Positions 1 through 10,913 of a stretch of DNA of 64,000 nt are shown here, one piece after another. Position numbers and translations under genes: made by a program. Location: the NCBI RefSeq assembly GCF_000715075.1, contig NC_134102.1:108636001-108700000 (forward strand), in the 5' to 3' direction. The stretch's first letter is position 1. Every line of letters begins with the position of its first letter. The notes below the pieces were generated by a model that saw only the letters and a program-made list of their open reading frames with translations, was not told where the DNA came from and did not search any database. This DNA is from Nicotiana tabacum (lineage: Eukaryota > Streptophyta > Magnoliopsida > Solanales > Solanaceae).

Positions 1-1040
1 GGCATGGAATAAGATAATTCATTAACTAACGAAAAACATGGAAACAAACATCTTGACGGCGAATATACACTCGTCACCTCGCATATACGATATTTTCTCA
101 CATAAACTAAATAACACATAGTTCAAAAATTCATAATTCCCTCAAGTCAAGGTTAGATCCAATACTTACCTCACTCTGCGAACCGAAGCAATCAACTAAC
201 CACGACCTTGTCTTTTTAACAACTCTCCAAACCAACCTAATCTAGCAAATATTGTTCAAATAATTTAAAATAGGCTTTAGAAACTACACACGGGTGAAAA
301 AGATTCAATCTTTAATAATTTTAAAAAATATCAACAAAAGTCAACCCCAGGCCTACTTGGTCAAAACCCGAGATTCATACCAAAACCTAATTACTCATTC
401 AACCTCGAGCCCGGTTATGTGATTAATTTCGAAATCCGACCTCAATTTGATTTTTAAATCTCAATTGCTGCCTAAATCCCTAAATTCTACCATGAAAAGG
501 CATAAATTAAAGGTTGGAATCAATGGGTGTTTGTGAAAATGGAAGAAAATAAGTTAAATCTACTAATCTATGAAGTTGTGATGAAAAAACTCTTCAAAAT
601 CGCCTCTAGGCCGAGCTCAAACTTGAAAATGGTGGAAAATGAGGAAAACCCCGATGATCAACTATTTTATTAGCTGGGCGTCAGGTGCTCTTCGTGTTCG
701 CGAAGCACCTGACGCATTCGCGAAGAACAACGGCTAGAAGGACTAAGCATTCGCGATGTCACCTTCACGTTCACGAAGGCTTAGCCCCCTCCCCCCCCCC
801 ATGTCTTAGCGTTCACGAGCCACAGTCTGTGTTCGCATAGAGTAATAGCCCATCTCCCCCAGGATCCCACAAAGCTTCGCATTCGTGGAGAGCCAGTCGC
901 GTTCACGAAGGTTAAGCCCCCTCCACTTCGCATTCGCAACCAGTTCCTCGCGTTCGTGAAGAGTAACTCCACCCCGGTCCTAATTTCCCCTTCGCGATCG
1001 CGAATCACAAAATACTAGACATTGGCAGATAGCTAATAGA
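1..1040 (-). mobile_element. Ty3/gypsy LTR fragment (B/C family), minus strand
   Basis: Read on the minus strand, this matches the interior of the LTR of element B from about 8925 to 10000. It includes the CpG palindrome tract and the text around a gaggtgacgagtgta motif. The first roughly 700 bp of the LTR are absent: the integrase tail joins directly to the LTR interior at about 1040. The left side is cut by the window edge. Confidence 0.8.
690..1008 (-). repeat. CpG palindrome array, TTCGCGAA type
   Basis: This is a run of imperfect short palindromes built on TTCGCGAA, TCGCGATCGCGA and gttCACGAAgg variants, much richer in CpG than the flanking LTR. The equivalent tract recurs at 3773-4092 and, in plus orientation, at 8959-9268. 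The long ORFs that cross it are by-products of the low stop-codon density. Confidence 0.8.
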
Positions 1041-1828
1041 TGGTAAAGGTATTTACTCCTTATGTTGGACTTAGACTGCCACGTGGCTACCTCGATCAAC
1101 TGACCACTCCACTGCACTCTAACAAAAGGATAACTCTTAGACTTCAACTTCCATACCTACCGGGCTAAAATGGCCACTAGCTCCTCCTCATAAGCCAAAT
1201 CCTTGTCCAATTGGACTGAGATGAAATCTAATACATGGGACAGATTACTGTGATACTTTCGGGGCATGAAAAAATGGAACACTGATGAACTGCTGATAAT
1301 CTAGGTGGCAATAGAAGCTTGTAAGCCACCTCAGCAACTCTCTCAAGAGTCTGAAAGGGTCTGATATACCTAGGGCTCAACTTGCCCTTCTTCCCAAACC
1401 TCATCACATCCTTCATGGGTGAAACCCATAGCAAAACCCTCTCTCCAACCATGAATGCAACATCATGAACCCTCCGGTCGGCATAACTTTTCTGCCTAGA
1501 CTGAGCTGTACGAAGTCTATCCTGAATTATCTTGACCTTTTTCAAGGCATCCTGAACCAAATCGATACCCAACAACTGATCTTTTCCCGATTCAAACCAA
1601 CCAACTGGAGAATGACACCGCTTCCCATATAAGGCATCATAAGGATCCATCTTAATATTGGATTGGTAACTGTTGTTGTAGGAAAAATCCACAAGTGGAA
1701 AGAACTGATCCCAAGAACCCTCGAAATCCATAACACGCGCGAAGCATATCCTCCAATATCTGAATAGTGTGCTCGGACTGTCCATCCGTCTAGGGGTGAA
1801 ATGTTGTACTCAACTCAACTCTAAATAC
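1041..1828 (-). pseudogene. Gypsy integrase C-terminal fragment
   Basis: The minus-strand reading begins at the conserved integrase segment around DGQSE (the catalytic glutamate region). It continues through GSWDQFFPLVDFSYNN, the PYDALYGKRCHSPVGW block and the KGKLSPRYIRPF block of the integrase C-terminal domain, then a degenerate chromodomain-like tail near 1050-1220. A frameshift close to 1745 separates the first part from the main reading frame, which opens at 1785, and a further frame change follows near 1230. Reverse transcriptase, protease and gag are absent. The protein would have inserted retrotransposon cDNA into the genome. It is the same family as the integrase of element C. The 3' end is fused to LTR interior rather than to a polypurine tract. 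It is not functional. Confidence 0.85.
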
Positions 1829-2163
1829 AACCCAGAAACTGGAGTCACAAATTCATGAGTGTCTAGAATACTACATATAATAGTCTGAATAAAACATAAT
1901 TGTTTGAATCAAAATAAATTGTAATAGTAACAGAGTAGGGGACTTTAGGGTTGTGAATGTCGTGCAGCTATACCTCAAGTCTACGCCAGTAGCTAGATTC
2001 GGGCGACCTCACTAAACGATGTCGGGACCAACTCCAGTATCTACACAAGAAGAGCAGAGTATAGTATGAGTACAACCGACCTCATGTACTCTGTAAGTAT
2101 CAAGCCTAACCTCGACGAAGTAGTGAGGAGGCTAAAGCGGGCCACTTACAATAACCTGTACGC

Positions 2164-2339
<176 letters not shown>

Positions 2340-2446
2340 TGAACTCAAACCTCACTATCAGAGAGCCCAGAATAACAAGTCTCATAATCTCATATAAAAA
2401 TGTCGAGGCCAACTCAACAATAACAACAAATATAACATATACAATC

Positions 2447-2705
2447 TGTTGTGGCGCGCAACCCGATCCCACCATATCATTATTGTCAATGCCAAGTACA
2501 ACATATACAACTCATTGCGGCGTGCAACCCTATCCCACCATATCATCATTTATCAATATCAGGTACCACATATACAACCAATTGCGGCGCGCAACCCGAT
2601 CCCACCATATCATCATTTGTCAATATCATGATCTGCCCTTATTCCACCATTTCAATTCATTATCTTTCAATTTCCGTTGCAGCGTGCAACCCGCTCCCCA
2701 AACAA
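2447..2705 (-). repeat. LTR minisatellite, period about 65 bp
   Basis: About four degenerate units are present. Each contains a block like gcggcgcgcaacccgatccc followed by accatatcatcat and a tatacaac spacer. Equivalent units in plus orientation occur in B (10350-10530) and C (30455-30790). Confidence 0.8.
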
Positions 2706-3085
2706 TTTCAATTAACATAAACAATCCAATAACTTAATTTACAAGAATTTCTACATCAAGAAAATAGAGGTACAAGTCAATAAAAAATCATATAATAACC
2801 AAAGAATCTCTAACAATTCGAAGTTTCAACTTTACAAGTTTATTATTGATATCTAACAAACTCAACAACTTACGTAAATGAAACTACATCATAGAATGCA
2901 ATAATTATTACAAAAATAATAGGACAAGTAAAATATGTGACAATCAAGGTGTGCAAGTAAAGCAATTAAAGGCAAGTAGCAAATAAGTATGGGGCAATGG
3001 AAGGGACAAACAATTTAATACAAAAATAGTTAAATGACAAATAACAATTACGGCATATAAGTCAAATAGAGCATGTAACAATTAA

Positions 3086-4912
3086 GGCATGGAATAAGAT
3101 AATTCATTAACTAACGAAAAACATGGAAACAAACATCTTGACGGTGTATATACACTCGTCACCTCGCATATACGATGTTTTCTCACATAAACTAAACAAC
3201 ACATAGTTCAAAAATTCTTAATTCCCTCAAGTCAAGGTTAGATCCAATACTTACCTCACTCCGCGAACCAAAGCAATCAACTAACCACGACCTTGCCTTT
3301 TTAACAACTCTCCAAACCAACCTAATCTAACAAATATTGTTCAAATAATTTAAAATAGGCTATAGAAACTACACACGAGTGAAAAAGATTCAATCTTTAA
3401 TAATTTTAAAAAATATCAACAAAAGTCAACCCCAGGCCTACTTGGTCAAAACCCGAGATTCATACCAAAACCTAATTACCCATTCACCCCTGAGCCCGGT
3501 TATGTGATTAGTTTTGAAATCTAACCTCAATTTAATTTTTAAATCTCAATTGCTGCCTAAATCCCTAAATTCTACCATGAAAAGGCATAAATTAAAGGTT
3601 GGAATCAATGGGTGTTTGTGGAAATGGAAGAAAATAAGTTAAATCTACTAATCCATGAAGTTGTGATGAAAAAACTCTTCAAAATCGCCTCTAGGCCGAG
3701 CTCAAACTTGAAAATGGTGGAAAATGAGGAAAACCCCGATGATCAACTATTTTATTAGATGGGCGTCAGGTGCTCTTCGTGTTCGCGAAGCACCTGACGC
3801 GTTCGCGAAGAACAACGGTTAGAAGGACTAAGCGTTCGCGATGTCACCTTCACGTTCACGAAGGCTTAGCTCCCCCCCCATCCCATGTCTTAGCGTTCAC
3901 GAGCCACAGTCTGTGTTCGCATAGAGTAATAGTCCAACTCCCCCAGGATCCCACAAAGCTTCGCGTTCGTGGAGAGCCAGTCGCGTTCACGAAGGTTAAG
4001 CCCCCTCCACTTCGCATTCGCAACCAGTTCCTCGCGTTCGTGAAGAGTAACTCCACCCCTGTCCTAATTTCCCCTTCGTGATCGCGAATCACAAAATACT
4101 AGACATTGGCAGATAGCTAATAGATGGTAAAGGTATTTACTCCTTATGTTGGACTTAGACTCCCACGTGGCTACCTCGATCAACTGACCACTCCACTGCA
4201 CTCTAACAAAAGGATAACTCTTAGACTTCAACTTCCATACCTACCGGGCTAAAATGGCCACTAGCTCCTCCTCATAAGCCAAATCCTTGTCCAATTGGAC
4301 TGAGATGAAATCTAATACATGGGACAGATTACTGTGATACTTTCGGAGCATGAAAAAATGGAACACTGATGAACTGCTAATAATCTAGGTGGCAATGGAA
4401 GCTTGTAAGCCACCTCAGCAACTCTCTCAAGAGTCTGAAAGGGTCTGATATACCTAGGGCTCAACTTGCCCTTCTTCCCGAACCTCATCACATCCTTCAT
4501 GGGTGAAACCCATAGCAAAACCCTCTCTCCAACCATGAATGCAACATCACGAACCCTCCGGTCGGCATAACTTTTCTGCCTAGACTGAGCTGTACGAAGT
4601 CTATCCTGAATTATCTTGACCTTTTCCAAGGCATCCTGAACCAAATCGATACCCAACAACTGATCTTTTCCCGATTCAAACCAACCAACTGGAGAATGAC
4701 ACCGCTTCCCATATAAGGCATCATAAGGATCCATCTTAATATTGGATTGGTAGCTGTTGTTGTAGGAAAAATCCACAAGTGGAAAGAACTGATCCCAAGA
4801 ACCCTCGAAATCCAGAACACGCGCGAAGCATATCCTCCAATATCTGAATAGTGTGCTCGGACTGTCCATCCGTCTAGGGGTGAAATATTATACTAAACTC
4901 ATCTCGTGTGTC
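3086..4912 (-). repeat. Tandem duplication, copy 2
   Basis: This is the second copy of the segment at 1-1828. Both copies share the same abnormal joint between the integrase end and the LTR interior (near 1040 and 4125), so the joint existed before the duplication. The unit is therefore one duplicated defective fragment, not two independent insertions. Confidence 0.9.
3773..4092 (-). repeat. CpG palindrome array, TTCGCGAA type (second copy)
   Basis: This is the duplicate of the tract at 690-1008 and has the same order of palindromes, with small differences such as the length of the adjacent C-run. Confidence 0.8.
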
Positions 4913-5079
4913 AAACTCATGATGTACGGCCCTATAGAAGTGCAATGTGAACTGCGTACCTCGATCAGAAATAGTGTACACAGGCACACCGTGAAGACGA
5001 ACAATCTCGCGGATATAGATCTCAACCAACCGCTCTAAAGAATAGGTAGCTGCCACTAGAATAAAATGTTTAAATTTGG
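4126..5079 (-). pseudogene. Gypsy integrase fragment, longer copy
   Basis: On the minus strand the coding begins abruptly at 5079, inside the segment that normally reads TKSAHF. It runs through SLERLVEIYIREIVRLHG, the second catalytic aspartate in ISDRGTQF, and an in-frame stop just before TDGQSE. A frameshift near 4865 is followed by the C-terminal block shared with 1041-1828. The upstream integrase, RNase H and RT are missing because a minus-strand LTR abuts at 5080. The 3' end is fused to LTR interior at about 4125. It is the same family as the integrase of element C and is a dead fragment. Confidence 0.85.
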
Positions 5080-7090
5080 TGTCACGACCCCAAATTCTAT
5101 TTGTAGGATGTCATGATGGCACCTAGTCTCTAAGACTAGGTAAGCCTAATATACATACAAAATTTAACAGAAAAAATGATAAAACTTTCAAATTGCTCAA
5201 CCACTATCATAAAAAGGACTCCGCAACTCAACAGAACAAAACTCCCAAAATCTGGTGATACCAAGTCACTAGTTCTACAAGAGTATACTGAACATCCCTA
5301 TATAATAATATTTATAAAAAGGGAAAATGAAATAGGACTAGATAGAGGATGACTCCGAGGGCCTGCGGACGCCGGCAAGTATACCTTGAAGTCTCCAAAT
5401 CCGAGCTCGTCTCACTAGTGCCTAGGCTGGTAAGAGGTACCTGGATCTGCACAAAAGATGTGCAGAAGCGTAACATGAGTGCACCATAATGGTACCCAGT
5501 AAGTATCAAGCCTAACCTCGGTAGAGTAGTGACGAGGTCGGATCAAGACACCTACTGGAATAAATAAAGAATATGAACACGTATAGCATAATATGATAAT
5601 GGAAACAAGGAAATGATACAAGAAAGAGATACAACAAGAGCACATACACTAAGACTAAGGCAATTAAGGTATCACGGAGGAAAACAAGGAAATAAATGCC
5701 AAGGAAACAATGCAAACAAAATACAAGTGATGTAATTGAAAGACATCAATAAGAATTACTAGCGATGTACTGCCTTGTAGTCTTATTTCACAAATCAAAT
5801 CACGGTCTTTCCTTATATCACTGCGGGAGCCTTGCATTTAGTTTTAAAAATCATTTTTCCGAAATAGCTACTCGCGCTTTAGCCCACCTTATCACAACGC
5901 GTGGCTTCAAGTAGTTTTCCTACCAGCAACACGCGTATTAAGCCCACCTTATCTCACCGTATGTGTTTCAACCCCAAATCCTTATACCATTGCATGTTTA
6001 TCAACATCACAATATATCACAAATCGCACCTCAAGTTTCCAATACCACAACTTGTCAAAGAAGTTAACAATAATAGTGTTTTCCACAATAAATAGCCCAT
6101 GGCTCAATCACAGTATGTACAAGAGTCTCAACAATAGCAACCAAAAGTGAATAACTCAACAAAATGGTATTTCAACAACTTTACAACTTTGCCTCAATGT
6201 AAATCGTAGCCTTTATAACTTCAACACCAAAATTCAACAAAAAGATATTTCAAGAATAACAACTTCAAGTAAATTAATCTCAACAGTTAAACAAGGAATA
6301 AGGAATTGAGAGAAAAATAACTTCAACTAAACATGTAAAGACAATTAGCAAGTAAGAGATAAAACAAGTGTTAACGATGTCAAGTAAAGCATGTGAAGAT
6401 AGACTAATGATGATGAATATAACATGTTATGGCAACTTAATTTAAAAGCATGGAACGAATCGTCATAGCTAAAACTGGTCAATTACCACATTTAGCCAGT
6501 GTACACACTCGTCATCTTGCACACACAACTTTCACATATCACAATTAACACAAACAACAACAATCCTAAGAGGTAAGTACCCCACACAAAGTTAGGCAAG
6601 ACACTTACCTCAAAACACGCTAACTCAATCCACTAGTAAGCCTTTTCCGCTATTATTCAACTCCGAACTCGAATCTAGCCAAAACAACTTCATACCATAA
6701 ATACAAACTATAGAAAGCTATTCCGAACAATAAAGTTGCAATCTCTAAAGAGAAGCAAAAAGTCAACTCAAAAATTCAACCCTAGGCTCGTATCTCGAAA
6801 CCCAACCAAACTTATAAAATCTGAATATCCACTCGATAACGAGTCCAACCATACAAGAATTACTCAAATATGACTTCAAATTACCTTTCAAATCCCCAAA
6901 CTTTGGTCTAAGAAGTTTCACAATTGTTCCCCAAATTTTCCAACTCAAATCACTAATTAAATGACAAAATAATAATGGATTAATGTATAATATCCAAATC
7001 TGAGTTAGAATCACTTACCCCAATGATTTCTTTGAAAATCCCTCAAAATATCGCCACAAACCGAGCTCTCTAGGTCAAAAGATGAAAAAT
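5080..7090 (-). mobile_element. Truncated gypsy LTR, minus strand
   Basis: It starts with TGTCACGACCCC at 5080, the inverted form of a typical LTR end (ggggtcgtgaca). Near 5400-5540 it contains the inverted conserved R/U5 text found in the other LTRs (gcagaagcg...catgagtgcac...cccagtaagtatcaagcc). Its 5' part is missing: near 7090 it ends in text matching the middle of the C LTR (about 29520) and gives way to LINE sequence. No matching duplication can be tested because one end is lost. No coding capacity is seen. Confidence 0.7.
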
Positions 7091-7139
7091 AAAATAAAAC
7101 TCTCGAACACTCCCTTTTTTTGCCCAACTATTCCGCATG

Positions 7140-8225
7140 TATCTCCTAGGTGCGTGATCAAACTGGACATGCGAAAAGCTTATGATTCTATTCAATGGGC
7201 ATTCTTAGAGCAAATCCTAGTCAGATTGAATATCCCTACTATCTTTGTCAATTGGATTACGAACTGTGCATGTACTGTATCATACTCTATCTTAATCAAT
7301 GGCAATCCAACAAAGCATTTCCAAGTCAAAAAAGGACCCGTGTAGGGTGACCCACTGTCTTCTTACATGTTTGTGTTAGACATAGAGTATTTGACTAGAG
7401 TGCTGAAGACTTTGCAGGCAAAACCAAACTTCAAGTATCACCCTAAGTGTGACAAGCCGAAGATAGTTCAATTGGGGTTTGCAGATGATCTTCTTTTGTA
7501 CCATATATGAGATTCCATCTCTATAATAATGCTATATGAATATTTTTGTTACCTTCTCCAAATCATCAGGACTGAAAGCAAATGAGAGTAAAAGCTCTAT
7601 CTACTTCGGAGGGGTGAACTATACTGAGTAGCAGAAGATCTTAAGTGTCTTGAATTTCTCCAAAAGTGAATTCCCTTTTAAGTACTTGGGAGTGCCTTTG
7701 AGTACTAATAGGATATTTGTCTCATAATGCCAGCCATTGATAGAGAAAATCATGGGCAGAATTAAGACCTAGACTTCGAGATACCTTTCATATGCGGGAT
7801 GGTTAAAACTGATTAAAACTATATTGTTCTCTATCTAGATTTTCTAGTCTCATATTTTTGTGTTGCCAAAGAAGATCCTAAAGAGGATACAGGCTACCTG
7901 AAAAAGTTACTTATGGACAGGTGGGATAGAAAATTCAAGAAAGGCTCTACTTTCATGGGAGAAAATCTGTCTACCAAAGAAAGCTGGAGGCTACCATCTG
8001 CAAATTATTATGGAACCTTTGTAAAAAGAAGAATAGGTTGTGGGTCCAATGGTTGCATATGTGTTATGGGAAAATGCAGCCATTTTGGATTAAGGCACCC
8101 AAGCAAGCTTCATAGGTGGTCCAAAAAATCATAAAGGCAAGAAGCTACATTGAAGAGGCAAGAATATGCATAACTGATATTTTACGGTGGAAGCAGTTCT
8201 CTATCAAGAAGCTCTACTTATAAAT
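7140..8225 (+). pseudogene. LINE (L1-type) reverse transcriptase fragment
   Basis: The translation shows the non-LTR RT order. CVIKLDMRKAYDSIQW comes first (near 7150-7200), then a GDPLSS block near 7350, the catalytic FADDLLLY motif near 7480-7500, then YFGGV and FPFKYLGVPLS blocks near 7600-7700, and a LPKKAGG-like block near 7970. This is the RT and its C-terminal part from a plant LINE that would prime reverse transcription at nicked DNA. The endonuclease, Gag-like ORF and poly(A) tail are absent. Many stops and frameshifts are visible, for example the stop right after KKGPV. It is wedged between two LTR fragments, and its 3' side ends where the LTR of B begins at 8227. Confidence 0.9.
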
Positions 8226-8958
8226 GTATGATGACCCGATAAGCTATTTTGAGGTTTAGCCTTTATTTATACATTCTGAACCCTCGACTAGCTCTGTTTA
8301 GTGTTTCTTGAGTTGCATCCGTAGTCTGTGTTCTCTTCCGAAAAGTTATTATGTACACAATTGTAGAAAATGTGAATTTTAACCTTAAAAGAGATTTGAG
8401 TTGACTACAGTCAATATTTTATATAAACGGACCTGGATCGGTATTTTGATGATCCCGGTGGACCCGTATCGTAATTTTGAACTTGAGCATATGTCCGAAA
8501 TTAAATTTGAAAGTCCATAATTTAATTTATCCTGATTTGTTGAAAACTATTAATTTGAAGGTTTAAAGAATTCCTAAGTTTGAACGTAGGCTGACTTTGT
8601 TTCTACCGAGTTTGGATTTCGGTTCTGGAACTTGTTATTGGTTCATTTTACCATTTACAACTTGTCTTCAAATTTTGGTGTAAAATAGAATTGATTTAGT
8701 ATGACTCGGACGCTCGGTTGTGAATTTGAAAGTTCTTAAGTTTCTTTAAAAGCTTCATACATTTTGATGTTCGATTTGTAGTTCTAGGTGTTATTTTGGT
8801 ATTTTGATTGTACGATCAAGTTCGTATGATGTTATTACACTTGTGTACATGTTTGGCTTGGAGTCCGAGGGGATCAAGTGAGTTTTGGATAGGCTACAAA
8901 CCATTTCGGACTTAGTAAGTTGATGGTTTTAGCTATCTGCTGATGTCTGGTGTTTTGT

Positions 8959-9268
8959 GATTCGCCATCGCGAAGAAAAATTGGGGCTGGGACAGAATTA
9001 CTCTTTACGAACGCGAGGAAATGATCGCGAACGCAAAGTAGATGGGGGCTTACCCTTTGTGAACACGATAGGCTCTCCGCAAACGTGAACCTTTGTGGGA
9101 TCCTCGGGGAGCTGGGTTGTTACTCTACGTAAATGCGGGCTGTGGCTCGTGAACATGAAGGCAAGGAGGAGCTAAGCCTTCGCGAACGCGAAGGTGACAT
9201 CATGAATGCATAGGCCTTTTGGCCGTTGTTCTTCGCGAATGCCTCAGGTGCTTCGTGAACACTAAGAG
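8959..9268 (+). repeat. CpG palindrome array in B LTR
   Basis: It has motifs such as ccttcgcgaacgcgaagg and cttcgcgaatgcctc, equivalent to the minus-strand tracts at 690-1008 and 3773-4092. It starts about 730 bp into the LTR and is followed near 9284 by an A/T-rich TATA-like stretch (ctaataaaatag). Confidence 0.75.
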
Positions 9269-10349
9269 CACCTGACATCTAGCTAATAAAATAGCTTAAA
9301 GTTGGGGTTTTCCTCGTTTTTCACCATTTTCAAGTTTGAGCTCGGCCTAGAGGCAATTGTGAAGAGGTTTTTCATCACAACTTCATAGGTTAGTAGATTT
9401 TAACGTATTTCCTTTTATTTACACAAATACCCATAGATTCTAACCTTTAATCTATGCCTTTTCATGGTAGAAATTATGGATTTAGGTAAAAATGGAGATT
9501 TAGAGAAATTGAGATTTAGACCTCAAATTGAGGTCGTATTTTCAAACTAATCACATAATCGGGCTCGGGGGTGAATGGGTAATTGAGTTTTTGTCTAAAT
9601 ATCGGATTTTGACCAAGCGTGCCCGCGGTTGACTTTTGTTAACTTTTTTCAAAATTATTAAAGATTGAATCTTTTTCACTTGTGGGTAGTTTCTAAAGCC
9701 CATTTTAAATTATTTGAACTATATTTGCTAGATTTGGTTGGTTTGGAGGGTTGTTCAAAAGGCAAGGCCGTGGTTAGTTGATTGCTTTGGTTCGCGGAGT
9801 GAGGTAAGTGTTGGAACTAACCTTGACTTGAGAGAATTAAGTATTTTTGAACTATGTGTTGTGTGGTTTATGTGAGAAAAAAGTGGATATGCGAGGTGAC
9901 GAGTCTATATACGTCGTCAAGATATTTGTTTCCATGTTTCTCGTTAGTTCATGAATTATCTTGTTCCATGCCTTAATAATTATATGCTTTATTTGACTTC
10001 TATGTCGTAATTGTTATTTGTTATTTAATTATTTTTGTATTAAATTGTCCGTCCCTTCTATTACCCATACTTATTTGCTACTTGCCTTTAATTGCTTTAC
10101 TTTAACGCCTTGATTGTCACATGCTTTACTTGTCCTATTATTTTTGTAATATTTGTTGCATTCTATGATGTAGTTTCATTTACGTAAGTTGTTGAGTTTG
10201 TTAGATATCGTTAAACTTGTAAATTTGAAACTTCGAATTATTAGAGATTCTTTGGTTATTATGTGGTCCTTTATTGCCTTTTACTTCTACTCTATTGATG
10301 TAGAAATTCTTGTAACTTGAGTTATTGAATTGTTTATGTTAATTGAAAT

Positions 10350-10530
10350 TGTTTGGGGAGCGGGTTGCATGTCGCAACGGATTGTATATGTGGTACCTGA
10401 TATTGATAAATGATGATATATTGGGATCAGGTTGCACGCCACAATGGATTGTATATGTGGTACTTGGCATTGACAATAATAATATGGTGGGATCGGATTG
10501 CGTGCCGCAACGGATTGTATATGTTGTACT
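10350..10530 (+). repeat. LTR minisatellite in B
   Basis: About three degenerate units are present, each with a block like gggatcgg.ttgc.tgccgcaa followed by ggattgtatatg. They are equivalent to the units at 2447-2705 and 30455-30790. Confidence 0.7.
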
Positions 10531-10908
10531 TGTTGTTATTGTTGAGTTCGCCTTAGCATTTTTATATGAGATTATGAGACTTGTTATTTGGGCTCTCTGA
10601 TAGTGCGGTTTGATTTAATTTTCATGAGTCCATTTCTTTACTTTCATTTTTTGTTTTTCTTTTTCTGTTATTATTATTATTATAATTATTACTACATACC
10701 TCGTCATCTACAGAGTATATAGGATTGGTTGTAATTGTACTACCTTCTGCACTTCTTGTGGAGATACCAGAGTTTGTCCCTGCATCGTCGAGTGAGGTCT
10801 CCCAGATCTAGCTACTGGCAAAGACTTGAGGTATAGCTGCACGATGTTCGCAGCCTTGAAGTCCCTTTCTCTGTCACTATTACTGCCTATTGTGATTCCA
10901 ACAGTTGT

Positions 10909-10913
10909 GTTTT
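10909..10913. other. Target-site duplication of element A (left), GTTTT
   Basis: GTTTT lies immediately before the TGTAAGGACCC start of the A LTR and recurs at 20664-20668 right after the 3' LTR. The unoccupied site occurs once, inverted, at 1891-1895. Confidence 0.92.

Larger units (their letters stand above)
1..1828 (-). repeat. Tandem duplication, copy 1 (left edge cut by window)
   Basis: This segment recurs at 3086-4912 with a period of about 3085 bp and only scattered single-base differences by eye. It holds part of a gypsy LTR followed, in plus-strand coordinates, by a minus-strand integrase fragment. Homology between copies stops near 1828, where copy 1 switches to LTR sequence while copy 2 continues into integrase. 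More copies may lie left of the window. Confidence 0.9.
8227..10913 (+). mobile_element. Element B, 5' LTR, first part
   Basis: It begins TATGATGACCC, matching TGTGATGACCC at the start of the C LTR (28500); the first G is changed to A. It continues colinear with the C LTR through the palindrome array and 65-bp repeats. It is broken at 10913 by element A and resumes at 20669. The joined length is about 2.93 kb, very close to the 2.95-kb LTR of C. Confidence 0.88.

Noticed and set aside
4853..5038. Plus-strand ORF over the integrase fragment
   Set aside because: It is the antisense shadow of the minus-strand integrase segment.
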